Origin: Lachnospiraceae bacterium UBA7160
Lineage (GTDB): Bacteria > Bacillota > Clostridia > Lachnospirales > Lachnospiraceae
Assembly (NCBI GenBank): GCA_002491565.1
Contig: DKWE01000056.1
Span: 16,153 to 32,006 of the forward strand
Reading direction: 5' to 3'
DNA: 15,854 bases
Shown here: one piece after another, positions 7,166 to 12,695 of the stretch
How positions within the stretch are numbered: the stretch's first letter is position 1
Layout: every line of letters starts with the position of its first letter
Position numbers and translations under genes: made by a program
Notes under the pieces: generated by a model
The model's input: only the letters and a program-made list of their open reading frames with translations
Database searches by the model: none
Told to the model about the DNA's origin: nothing

Positions 7166-7467
7166 GTTATTTACCTTCTTTCCGAAGCAGGTGTGCTCCC
7201 TGCCCTGTGTGCGACGTCACACAAAACCGATCTTCAAAGTGACGAAATCCGCCCATCGTCCTGACCGCCTGCAGCCGTCCGGTTCTGGTGTTGACGCACC
7301 GTTCTCGGAAGGGCTGCAGGGAAATTGCTTTACCGCCAGTTCCGTGCCTCTGTGCCTGCCGGCGTGTTATGGTAGCGCTCGCATTTGAAATGCGGGCTGT
7401 CTATTTGAAATGCAACCTGTGGTGAGTGGCCCCATGGGAGCAGGCTCCTGCTCCCGCTCTGGTATCT
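7166..7467. other. Intergenic region with palindrome, stem and direct repeats
   Basis: No supported gene. It holds the palindrome at 7208-7223, a 9-bp inverted repeat CCTGCAGCC/GGCTGCAGG (about 7267 and 7312), and direct repeats ATTTGAAATGC at 7383-7393 and 7403-7413, exactly 20 bp apart. An inverted pair of the element octamer, GGGAGCAGG-CT-CCTGCTCCC, lies at 7436-7455. I found no clear sigma-A promoter for the 7165 gene. Confidence 0.55.
7208..7223. promoter_or_regulatory. CRP-like palindrome, copy 1
   Basis: TGTGCGACGTCACACA, palindromic except for one pair. Together with flanking bases it matches the perfect 16-bp palindrome at 11230-11245 (TGTGCGACGTCGCACA). The TGTG-N8-CACA geometry resembles CRP/FNR-family sites; the binding protein is unknown. 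Confidence 0.5.
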
Positions 7468-7800
7468 TTATGACGTTATCAGCTCCTGCACCTGCGACCG
7501 CCCGAAGAACCGCGCCTTGTAAGTGGCTCCGTCTCCCTTGCTCCCCCAGACCAGGTCAGTCCCGAACAGGGCCTTGCTGCCGTGCATCACCTCATAGCCG
7601 AGCTTCTGCCAGCCTGCCCAGGTGTTGACCTCCTCCTGGATGCCAGCCGCAGCCTTTGCCTCCTCAATGCGCTCTGCGTTCACGCCCTGAGCCTTTGCTG
7701 AGAGCCATGCTCTGTGCAGCGCCTCAGAGAATGTGATCTCCATCTTGCGGAACAACTTCCACGCCTTTGTCATGATGTGCCTTAAATCGTACTTCTTCAT
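7468..7800 (-). CDS. Hypothetical protein, possibly related to ArdC-type N-terminal domains
   Basis: 110 residues from the ATG at 7800, seven bases after GGAGG; a longer frame from 7827 would swallow that site. The N-terminal helical half is MKKYDLRHIMTKAWKLF then FSEALHRAWLSAKA. The C-terminal half reads NTWAGWQKLGYEVMHGSKA then KARFFGRSQVQEL. The W..W..LG..V..G pattern ending in F..SQ resembles the single-stranded-DNA-binding N-terminal domain of ArdC antirestriction proteins; this is a resemblance by eye and is not a firm assignment. It is expressed from a perfect consensus promoter at 7968-7996 with a leader of about 160 bases, divergent from the HTH gene at 8100, which probably represses it. 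Confidence 0.7.
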   Translation of the reverse strand: MKKYDLRHIMTKAWKLFRKMEITFSEALHRAWLSAKAQGVNAERIEEAKAAAGIQEEVNTWAGWQKLGYEVMHGSKALFGTDLVWGSKGDGATYKARFFGRSQVQELITS

Positions 7801-7960
7801 GTCCTTGCCTCCTGTGATCTGGAACATGCCCCGGCAGGTCTTAAACCGATCTCGTCACCTGTGGTACTTTGCTTACCCTTGCCCGGTGTTATGTTGGTGT
7901 CTCCGGTACGCCTTGCGGCCACTTCGTTTTCACCCTTCGCTTGTTCCTTTGTTTCATTTC

Positions 7961-8045
7961 TGATTACATTATACACGTTTTGCGTTACCATGTCAATTAC
8001 TTTTTACACTTTTTTGATTACATTTTATATTTTTCTGATTGCAAT
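7961..8045. promoter_or_regulatory. Three putative operators between divergent promoters
   Basis: TGATTACATT at 7961-7970 and 8015-8024, and TGATTGCAAT at 8036-8045, all in the same orientation. The outer copies overlap the -10 box of the leftward promoter and the -35 box of the rightward one. This is the position expected for operators of the HTH protein encoded at 8100. Confidence 0.5.
7968..7996 (-). promoter_or_regulatory. Consensus sigma-A promoter for the 110-residue gene
   Basis: On the minus strand TTGACA (7996-7991), 17 bases, TATAAT (7973-7968): a perfect match to consensus. The start would be near 7961, leaving a leader of about 160 bases before the ATG at 7800. A TGATTACATT repeat at 7961-7970 overlaps the -10 box. 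Confidence 0.85.
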
Positions 8046-8067
8046 TAACCTGTCTATGCTGTATAAT
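8039..8067 (+). promoter_or_regulatory. Promoter of the HTH gene at 8100
   Basis: TTGCAA (8039-8044), 17 bases, TATAAT (8062-8067), about 32 bp before the ATG. The -35 box overlaps a copy of the TGATT(A/G)CA(T/A)T repeat at 8036-8045. Confidence 0.75.
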
Positions 8068-8099
8068 CGTACTTACCAAAAATGAAAGAAGGTGCCTGA

Positions 8100-8627
8100 A
8101 TGGTTAGCGACAAAATAAAAGCATTGCTCAGTATGCGAGGAAAAAAGTATAAAGAATTAGCAGGCCTTTTTGGAATCAGTGAACAGGCTATGAGAAACAA
8201 ATTTGCACGAGGGAGCTTTTCAGCAGATGAACTCATCATGATAGCTGACTTCGTTGAATGTCAACTTGCTTTCGAGCTGGATGATACTCAGAAAATCTTT
8301 CTCACATTAGCGGATTTAAGAAGCCCTGCGTCAGAACGGCCCGCATCCGCTTCACCTGCAGCAACGCCTGCTCCCACAGAGTCACCGGAGCAGGAGACCA
8401 AACCGGAACCGACCGGAGCAGAGCAGGAGACAAAGCCGGAGCCAACCACCCCGAAGAAGAAACGCAAGGTATACGCTCCGCTCACCCCGGAAGCCGCCGC
8501 TAAGATAGACTTGAAGCGGTTGCCGTATGACATCAAATACCAGGCTGACATCATGAACGCGTTCGGCATGGATGCACTTACCCGTCTTATGAACCAGGCG
8601 AGGGAGCAGGCCACACCCAACCCGTAA
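8100..8627 (+). CDS. HTH (XRE-like) regulator with proline-rich linker and conserved C-terminal segment
   Basis: 175 residues from the ATG at 8100, with AAGGTG upstream. Residues 1-65 form a small Cro/CI-type helix-turn-helix (YKELAGLFGISEQAMRNKF is the likely helix-turn-helix core). Residues 75-120 are a low-complexity Pro/Glu/Thr linker with two near copies of EQETKPEPT. Residues 121-175 are a basic stretch, PKKKRKVYAPLTPEAAAKI, followed by a helical tail. It is divergent from the gene at 7468-7800 and shares a promoter region holding three operator-like repeats, so it is probably an autoregulating repressor. A hairpin terminator follows at 8640. The PKKKRKV run is identical to a eukaryotic nuclear localisation signal but is probably chance. 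Confidence 0.8.
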   Translation: MVSDKIKALLSMRGKKYKELAGLFGISEQAMRNKFARGSFSADELIMIADFVECQLAFELDDTQKIFLTLADLRSPASERPASASPAATPAPTESPEQETKPEPTGAEQETKPEPTTPKKKRKVYAPLTPEAAAKIDLKRLPYDIKYQADIMNAFGMDALTRLMNQAREQATPNP

Positions 8628-8639
8628 CATCTGTCACCC

Positions 8640-8680
8640 TTCCCGCTACACCGTTGTCTGTAGCGGGAATTTCGCGTTTT
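8640..8680 (+). terminator. Probable terminator of the HTH gene
   Basis: A perfect 11-bp stem (8640-8650 TTCCCGCTACA pairing with 8659-8669) and an 8-base loop, followed by a broken T-rich tract TTTCGCGTTTT. It starts 13 bp after the stop codon. Confidence 0.65.
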
Positions 8681-8746
8681 AAGCCCTTACCCCTATCAGA
8701 TGTACCCTTGAAGCATTTCAGACGGTTTTTACCTGTTTCAGCCTGT
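8663..8746. repeat. Imperfect long direct repeat, copy 1
   Basis: About 84 bases that match 8861-8943 at roughly 75% by eye. Shared blocks include TTCGCGTTTTA, CTTACCCCTAT, GTACCC, CGGTTTTT and GTTTCAGCCTG. It lies between converging genes; function unknown. Confidence 0.7.
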
Positions 8747-8860
8747 AGCTATATTAGGTTTTCGCCATCCTGGGAGAATACTTTCCGGCTCTGGTTGCCT
8801 GGCATCGTGTGCCATCTGGATGAAGCCCTCCGGCCTGCTCCGGTATACACCGCTCTATCA

Positions 8861-8943
8861 GGGGCAAATTCGCGTTTTACTTGCTTACCCCTATAAGTGT
8901 ACCCTGAGAAGGTTTTCGGCGGTTTTTCCCCGTTTCAGCCTGA
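8861..8943. repeat. Imperfect long direct repeat, copy 2
   Basis: Second copy of the repeat at 8663-8746, about 198 bp away. It overlaps the last codons of the minus-strand gene ending at 8935. Between the two copies there is one element octamer (8834) and no gene that I can support. Confidence 0.7.
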
Positions 8944-9414
8944 TACTATCTTTGATTTCGCACGATAGAACCTCATGCGTTCCCTCGCCTGCTCCCTAAA
9001 TTCCTCAGAAACTTCCCTCAATGGTGAAATCTTCACCCAGCTGACCGGGATGTGTGCCAGGATGCTGCCGTCGCTATTCTCGGCTATGATCTCGCAGCTT
9101 TCCGGGTGCTCTGCCGCCAGCCTCTTGATCCTGGTCTTGTACCGCCCCTGTGAAAAGGTGACGGTTGCCCTGCTCCCGTCCTTGAGGAACTCAACCACAT
9201 TTTCCTCACTGCTGGTTGCATCTGGCCGCAGGATGCTCCCCACCCCAATACCGATTGCATCAGCGATCCTCTCCACGGCATCCTCTGAGGCGAAGCCATT
9301 CTCTAATATCCAGCCCAATGTTTTCCCACTAAGCCCCGTCTTCACACAGACCATTTCTGCGCTCAGATTCGTTGCTCCCATAAGCTCTAAAACCTTTTTA
9401 CCGTTTAACCGCAT
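8935..9414 (-). CDS. HTH regulator fused to a small phage-type C-terminal domain
   Basis: 159 residues from the ATG at 9414, with AAAGGA about 8 bases upstream; an in-frame TTG at 9435 is less likely. Residues 1-65 form an XRE-like helix-turn-helix (LSAEMVCVKTGLSGKTLGWIL). Residues 75-135 (EFLKDGSRATVTFSQGRYKT to ILAHIPVSWVKISP) resemble a small beta-rich domain common in Firmicute phage proteins, by recollection. A charged helical tail follows. It is divergent from the ribbon-helix-helix gene at 9763. Its promoter contains a 14-bp palindrome in the spacer, so autorepression is likely. Its 3' end runs into the direct repeat at 8861-8943. Confidence 0.78.
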   Translation of the reverse strand: MRLNGKKVLELMGATNLSAEMVCVKTGLSGKTLGWILENGFASEDAVERIADAIGIGVGSILRPDATSSEENVVEFLKDGSRATVTFSQGRYKTRIKRLAAEHPESCEIIAENSDGSILAHIPVSWVKISPLREVSEEFREQARERMRFYRAKSKIVSG

Positions 9415-9581
9415 ATCTCCATTCCTTTCTGTCAAGTATGCTGGAACTTCTCAGCACCCGGCCGGAGCATCTTCCTGACTATTGCCGCCGCTTCGTTGGC
9501 TCACAGGGATATGGCTCCCGGCTTCGCATCCTTTCGGGGTGCTCGGCTGCTTGTTGAAGTGTATCTGTGTTTCATGATTGT

Positions 9582-9610
9582 ATTATAGCATGTGGGCACA
9601 CATATGTCTA
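9582..9610 (-). promoter_or_regulatory. Promoter of the 9414 regulator
   Basis: On the minus strand TAGACA (9610-9605), 17 bases, TATAAT (9587-9582). The spacer is filled by the operator palindrome at 9590-9603. The leader is about 160 bases. Confidence 0.75.
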
Positions 9611-9645
9611 TTGGCATCATTATTGGAATATGTGTGCCCACATGC
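9588..9645. promoter_or_regulatory. Paired palindromic operators in an 18-bp inverted repeat
   Basis: GCATGTGGGCACACATAT (9588-9605) is repeated exactly in inverted form at 9628-9645, 22 bases between. Each arm contains its own site of form ATGTG-N4-CACAT (9590-9603 and 9630-9643), with centres 40 bp apart. The first site blocks the leftward promoter spacer. The same half-sites recur everted, CACATGT-ATTT-ACATGTG, at 9674-9691 in the rightward promoter. Confidence 0.75.
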
Positions 9646-9669
9646 GTTAATCTTTGTTAATTATGTATA

Positions 9670-9698
9670 TGGACACATGTATTTACATGTGCTATAAT
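9670..9698 (+). promoter_or_regulatory. Promoter of the ribbon-helix-helix gene
   Basis: TGGACA (9670-9675), 17 bases, TATAAT (9693-9698). The spacer holds the inverted repeat at 9674-9691, so the promoter is probably controlled by a regulator using the neighbouring operators. Confidence 0.75.
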
Positions 9699-9762
9699 TT
9701 CTTTGTAGCGTGGGGAAGTGTGCTCGTATCCCCGTCCATCAAAAGCAGAAAGAGGGTGCAAC

Positions 9763-9996
9763 ATGTCGGAAGAAAAGAAAAGTTCATACACGGGACAAAC
9801 AGACGCACGGCGCAAAGCAAGCGCAAAGTACCTCAAGGAAACAGTAGAGGATATACGAATTAGAGTCCCCAAAGGACGCAAAGCGGAGATCAAAGCCCAC
9901 GCCGATGCAATGGGTGAATCCATGAACCAGTTCGTTGTCCGTGCCATCAATGAAACCATGGAGCAGGATGCCCGCCGATCGGAGCAGGCTACTTGA
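9763..9996 (+). CDS. Arc-like ribbon-helix-helix DNA-binding protein
   Basis: 77 residues from the ATG at 9763, preceded by GAGGGTG; an earlier GTG at 9718 lies in the leader without a site. Residues 25-70 show the ribbon-helix-helix pattern: the strand DIRIRVPKGRK, helix KAEIKAHADAMG, then ESMNQFVVRAINETMEQ. Such proteins bind DNA as dimers through the strand. It is divergent from the HTH gene at 8935-9414. The last codons contain two copies of the element octamer (9960, 9981). Its 3' end is duplicated just after the Uma2 gene (10615-10674) with a different C-terminus, so the present tail is probably not the original one. Confidence 0.8.
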   Translation: MSEEKKSSYTGQTDARRKASAKYLKETVEDIRIRVPKGRKAEIKAHADAMGESMNQFVVRAINETMEQDARRSEQAT

Positions 9997-10069
9997 AATA
10001 CTCTGCAACTCTCATGTGAATAACCCGACACCATTCAATCTATACTCAACCATGAAAGGATGTGTTACT

Positions 10070-10612
10070 ATGCCATTACCACAGGAAAAACTCTACACTA
10101 TCGAAGATATTTATGACCTGCCGGAAGGAACCAGAGCTGAACTGATTGACGGCGAGATTTACTACATGGCTCCACCGAACAGACGGCACCAGGATATTTC
10201 TTTCTCACTGTCCCGGAAAATTGCAGATTACATCGAAACAAAAAATGGCTCCTGCAAAGTCTACCCTGCCCCATTTGCTGTCTTTCTCAATGAAGATGAT
10301 ACAAACTATGTTGAGCCTGATATTTCTGTGATCTGTGACCCCAGCAAACTGAATGACAAGGGTTGCTCCGGTGCTCCTGACTGGATTATTGAAGTTGTGT
10401 CCCCCGGGAGCAGGCGCATGGACTACCTGACCAAATTGTTTAAGTATCGCTCTGCCGGTGTCCGCGAATACTGGATTGTTGACCCGGAAAAAAGCAGAAT
10501 ACTGCTCTATAACTTTGAACACGAGGAAACGGACGAGTATACTTTTTCCGACACTGTGAAAGCCGGCATCTATGAGGATTTCTCAATTGACTTTAGTCAG
10601 CTTGATATATAA
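10070..10612 (+). CDS. Uma2 family (DUF820) PD-(D/E)XK endonuclease-like protein
   Basis: 180 residues from the ATG at 10070, with AAAGGATG upstream; in-frame alternatives at 10052 and 9935 lack good sites. Family features appear in order: AELIDGEIYYMAPPNRRHQ (acidic and His residues near 24 and 40), EPDISVIC (catalytic Asp about 84), and DWIIEVVSPGSRR (catalytic Glu about 108). The last is followed by Lys residues in YLTKLFKYRSAG and then the conserved VREYWIVDPE. The fold is a restriction-endonuclease-like nuclease; biological roles of Uma2 proteins remain largely unknown. It is flanked by 26-bp near-identical direct repeats (9943-9968 and 10615-10640) derived from the ribbon-helix-helix gene, which suggests it was inserted as a cassette. 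No strong promoter of its own was found. Confidence 0.9.
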   Translation: MPLPQEKLYTIEDIYDLPEGTRAELIDGEIYYMAPPNRRHQDISFSLSRKIADYIETKNGSCKVYPAPFAVFLNEDDTNYVEPDISVICDPSKLNDKGCSGAPDWIIEVVSPGSRRMDYLTKLFKYRSAGVREYWIVDPEKSRILLYNFEHEETDEYTFSDTVKAGIYEDFSIDFSQLDI

Positions 10613-10614
10613 GC

Positions 10615-10674
10615 GCCATCAATGAAGCTATGGAGCAGGAGAGTGGCGGAAACGGATTCCCGGAAGGGGAATGA
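10615..10674 (+). pseudogene. Remnant 3' end of a ribbon-helix-helix gene
   Basis: Immediately after the Uma2 stop, an open stretch reads AINEAMEQESGGNGFPEGE and then stops. Its first nine residues match AINETMEQD of the gene at 9763-9996, and the first 26 bases agree at 24 positions. It lacks a start and the rest of the domain, so it is the cut-off original 3' end or a tail left by duplication. Confidence 0.75.
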
Positions 10675-10699
10675 TATGCGCAGCAGGCTGCAAAATCTC

Positions 10700-10728
10700 T
10701 TGCACCATGCTGCCAGATGTGCTATAGT
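10700..10728 (+). promoter_or_regulatory. Promoter of the antisense antitoxin RNA
   Basis: TTGCAC (10700-10705), 17 bases, TATAGT (10723-10728). No gene with a ribosome binding site follows; the transcript runs into a terminator hairpin that overlaps the toxin stop codon. Confidence 0.8.
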
Positions 10729-10734
10729 AAAAAC

Positions 10735-10830
10735 GGGGAAGCCAGAAAAGCGGCCTACCCTCCTAACAGTAATTGTCTAACCCCTTACGGGGTCAGCCGT
10801 CACTATTGCGAGTAGTGGCGGCTATTTTCG
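10735..10830 (+). ncRNA. Putative antisense RNA antitoxin of a type I toxin-antitoxin system
   Basis: About 95 nucleotides from the promoter at 10700-10728 to the hairpin at 10795-10823 followed by ATTTTCG. It contains a small ACCCC-TTAC-GGGGT hairpin (10779-10793) and the single-stranded-looking CTACCCTCCT, which can pair with the toxin AAGGAGGG ribosome binding site. Its 3' end overlaps the toxin stop codon, and it is complementary to the 3' untranslated part of a read-through toxin mRNA. This tail-to-tail layout is the one known for TxpA/RatA and BsrG/SR4. Ends are estimates. Confidence 0.75.
10795..10830 (+). terminator. Terminator of the antisense RNA
   Basis: AGCCGTCACTA (10795-10805) pairs with TAGTGGCGGCT (10813-10823) with one G-U pair and a 7-base loop; ATTTTCG follows. 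Confidence 0.7.
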
Positions 10831-10920
10831 TCTCTGCCCGTTGATTACTGTATAGCACAGTCCAATCAGGGCAACAATGAATATTCCAGTCTGAACCAAG
10901 TCAGAATATGTAACATACAT
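10822..10920 (-). CDS. Putative holin-like type I toxin (32 residues)
   Basis: Too short for routine gene calling. From the ATG at 10920 the product begins MYVTYSDLVQTGIFIVALIG, crosses one membrane segment (about residues 11-27) and ends with the basic tail GQRRK. The (M)VTYSDL start, single hydrophobic helix and charged tail match the 'putative holin-like toxin' family of Firmicutes (Hol_Tox; Fst/TxpA/BsrG-like). The ribosome binding site AAAGGAGGG lies 8 bases upstream at 10929-10937. On the mRNA a CCCTCC (10952-10947) can fold onto it and hide it, a usual trait of type I toxin mRNAs. The promoter is at 11011-11039 and an antisense RNA overlaps the 3' end. Overproduced toxins of this type damage the membrane; here the pair probably stabilises the element. 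Confidence 0.88.
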   Translation of the reverse strand: MYVTYSDLVQTGIFIVALIGLCYTVINGQRRK

Positions 10921-11010
10921 TGGCAACGCCCTCCTTTCTTTCGTCTGGAGGGTTAGCCCCTCCGATACAGGAGGGTAAGCCGCCCGGCTTTCTGGTTTCC
11001 CACGTCCCTG

Positions 11011-11039
11011 ATTATATCATGCACCTGTTATGCTGGCAA
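11011..11039 (-). promoter_or_regulatory. Promoter of the toxin mRNA
   Basis: On the minus strand TTGCCA (11039-11034), 17 bases, TATAAT (11016-11011). The leader of about 84 bases carries two CCCTCC runs. Its start resembles the 5' end of the antisense RNA, forming a DNA inverted repeat of about 10734-10764 against 10970-11004. Confidence 0.8.
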
Positions 11040-11290
11040 TACCATTCTTTGCACGTCCTGCTCCCGCCTCCGGTTTCCCGATTTCAAGTCGGAAAACTTC
11101 TCGGCAACCAATTAGTGGCGGTCCCTCAGCCAGAACTGTACACCTTCCTCGTGTGCGTATGCTGATACAAGGATTCGGCGAAATTGCCGAGTCTAAACGT
11201 CTCCCCGGCTGATCTGAGCGCTTCTCTTGTGTGCGACGTCGCACAAAGTTGCTGCTCCCATTTCTCGTGCTTCACTCGTTGTTCGTTCCC
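11040..11290. other. Intergenic region upstream of the toxin promoter
   Basis: No supported gene. It holds one element octamer (11057), a small hairpin CCGATTTCAAGTCGG near 11079, a TCGGC/GCCGA hairpin near 11175 and the perfect palindrome at 11230-11245. The sigma factor gene ends at 11291 from the other side. Confidence 0.5.
11230..11245. promoter_or_regulatory. CRP-like palindrome, copy 2 (perfect)
   Basis: TGTGCGACGTCGCACA, a perfect 16-bp palindrome. The surrounding TTGTG and AAAG partly match copy 1 at 7208-7223. It lies 45 bp after the sigma factor stop. It could be a protein site or part of an mRNA 3' hairpin, though no T-run follows on either strand. Confidence 0.55.
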
Positions 11291-12181
11291 TTAATCCTCA
11301 TCACCGAAGAGTTGCAGCGCCGCTCGCTCTGTGCTGCTTGTCCATGTCCGGTCAAACCGCCCGACACCATTGCCCCGATATGCTTCTGCCTCCACAGTCT
11401 CAGGGAGAAAGGGTCGGAGCAGGCGCGCCCGGCTTGGCTTCCTGAGTTCCCGTATTGCACTGTTCTCATGCTGGCGGATTCCCTCCGGAGCACACCCCAG
11501 GCGTTCCCCGCACTGCTTGAGCGTCAGTCCCTCCTGGTATCGCATCCGGATCACAGCCGCCTGCTTGTCCGGCAGTGTGTCCACCACTGGCCAGAGTGCT
11601 GCCTCAAGCTCCTCCTGCTGCACCCGATCCAGTACACCGTCCTCCATGTGCGTGCCGTCCGGCACCGTGTCTGCAAGCGTCTCGGTATCATCTTCACCGC
11701 CGTAACTGTTCGGCTTGTCCAGGCTGCGCACTGTCTCCAGGTGCCCCGATCTCACCAGCTCCCAGAGCTGTGCCAGGCTTATGCCGAGTGCAGCACATGC
11801 CTCCCACTCGGTAGGCTTGCGTCCTATGCGCTTCTGGAATGCCTGCACCATTTTCCGGTAAGTAGCCACCTCCTGCCGCCTGTGGCAAGGTATCCGGATC
11901 ACAGTCCCGTTGTTGTCGAGATACCGCCGCATACTCTGCTTGATCCAGTACGAAGCATAGGTCAAGAAGCTTGCTTCATGCCCGGCCTGGTATACTTGCG
12001 CGGCTGTGTAAAGGCCGATAAATCCCTCCTGCTCCAAATCTTCCAGCTCTGCAGGCTTGCCACAGCGCCGTGCCAGTATCACTATGAATCTCCGGTTCTT
12101 CTCCCAGAGCTGGCGCATCAGTTCGCCGTCCTGGTCTTCCCCGGCCTGAATCCGTTCCACTAACTCCTCATTGCTTGACAT
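11291..12181 (-). CDS. Sigma-70 family RNA polymerase sigma factor
   Basis: 296 residues from the ATG at 12181, with GGGGGTG upstream; earlier in-frame codons to 12226 have no site. Region 2 is clear: LEDLEQEGFIGLYTAAQVY (about 47-64) and FLTYASYWIKQSMRRYL (about 72-88, core binding and -10 recognition). Region 3 follows (VIRIPCHRRQEV, then FQKRIGRKPTEWEACAALGI). Region 4 is at about 203-247, with the helix-turn-helix LTLKQCGERLGCAPEGIRQH. A 50-residue tail (AYRGNGVGRFDRTWTSSTER) extends past region 4. It lacks region 1.1, so it is an alternative factor. It lies downstream of the 82-residue gene (gap 96 bp) at the end of the leftward operon. It may direct polymerase to element promoters, but no target motif was identified. 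Confidence 0.92.
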   Translation of the reverse strand: MSSNEELVERIQAGEDQDGELMRQLWEKNRRFIVILARRCGKPAELEDLEQEGFIGLYTAAQVYQAGHEASFLTYASYWIKQSMRRYLDNNGTVIRIPCHRRQEVATYRKMVQAFQKRIGRKPTEWEACAALGISLAQLWELVRSGHLETVRSLDKPNSYGGEDDTETLADTVPDGTHMEDGVLDRVQQEELEAALWPVVDTLPDKQAAVIRMRYQEGLTLKQCGERLGCAPEGIRQHENSAIRELRKPSRARLLRPFLPETVEAEAYRGNGVGRFDRTWTSSTERAALQLFGDED

Positions 12182-12277
12182 CCTCCGGCACCCCCGTAAA
12201 ATACTTTGAGAGGTGCGCATCCTCATGCCCTCATGCCTTGCCCTGCTCCCAAGCGGGGCTTTCTTTCTGCTGTCTGG

Positions 12278-12526
12278 TCAGAAACGGCGTATGTTCTCCA
12301 CACAAAACAGAGCATCTTTTCCAGTGCCTGAAATGCAGTCGCGCAAGTCATCCAGGGTATCCAGATGCTCCAAGTAATCCAGTGCAACTTCTATGCACTT
12401 AAGTTCGTCTGCAATCTTGTCGAGCCGATCGATCTTCATAAGCTCCAGCGCCGTGCCCTCGTTGCCATGTTCACCCATACAGGACTGCAGCTCCTCGAAA
12501 AGCTCTCTATATTTTTCCTTGCTCAT
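12278..12526 (-). CDS. Small acidic helical protein, paralogue of the 102-residue protein at 5914
   Basis: 82 residues from the ATG at 12526, with AAGGAGG 9 bases upstream. It is strongly helical and acidic; ALELMKIDRLDKIADELKCIEVALDYL matches the core of the 5914-6222 product, including the LM(K/Q)I(D/E)R signature. No catalytic motif is seen. Its start overlaps the end of the 54-residue gene by 20 bases, so the two are probably translationally coupled and followed by the sigma factor. A regulatory or structural role is a guess. Confidence 0.75.
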   Translation of the reverse strand: MSKEKYRELFEELQSCMGEHGNEGTALELMKIDRLDKIADELKCIEVALDYLEHLDTLDDLRDCISGTGKDALFCVENIRRF

Positions 12527-12671
12527 TTCCGTTTTCCTCCTTTTTTTGTCTTTCCTCTAATCTCCTCCGCTTTTCTGTCAGCTCGTCTCTTCTCCTCTGG
12601 AGTTCAACCAGAGCCAATACATGCAGGCTGCGGCTGATGCTCTTCAGCACCAGAATTAATTCGTCCTGCAT
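12507..12671 (-). CDS. Very small charged coiled-coil-like protein (54 residues)
   Basis: A short gene supported by a near-perfect ribosome binding site: GAGGAGGTGCAAG directly before the ATG at 12671. The product begins MQDELILVLKSISRSLHVLA and continues as a highly charged helix (VELQRRRDELTEKRRRLEE, then RQKKEENGNEQGKI). The first half has hydrophobic spacing suited to a coiled coil. The stop at 12507 lies inside the next gene, which starts at 12526, a 20-base overlap that indicates coupling. It is the first gene after the candidate origin. No family is recognised. Confidence 0.7.
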   Translation of the reverse strand: MQDELILVLKSISRSLHVLALVELQRRRDELTEKRRRLEERQKKEENGNEQGKI

Positions 12672-12695
12672 CTTGCACCTCCTCTCTGTGGTAAT

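Noticed and set aside
7797..7991. 64-residue open frame upstream of the 110-residue gene
   Set aside because: It begins at the -35 box of a consensus promoter, so its start would not be transcribed; composition is unlike a protein.
8448..8472. PKKKRKV in the HTH protein, identical to the SV40 nuclear localisation signal
   Set aside because: Short basic run in a low-complexity linker of a bacterial protein; probably chance or nonspecific DNA contact.
8654..8896. 80-residue plus-strand frame between the converging regulators
   Set aside because: It starts inside the terminator hairpin without a ribosome binding site and covers the long direct repeats; the second copy has a stop in the same frame.
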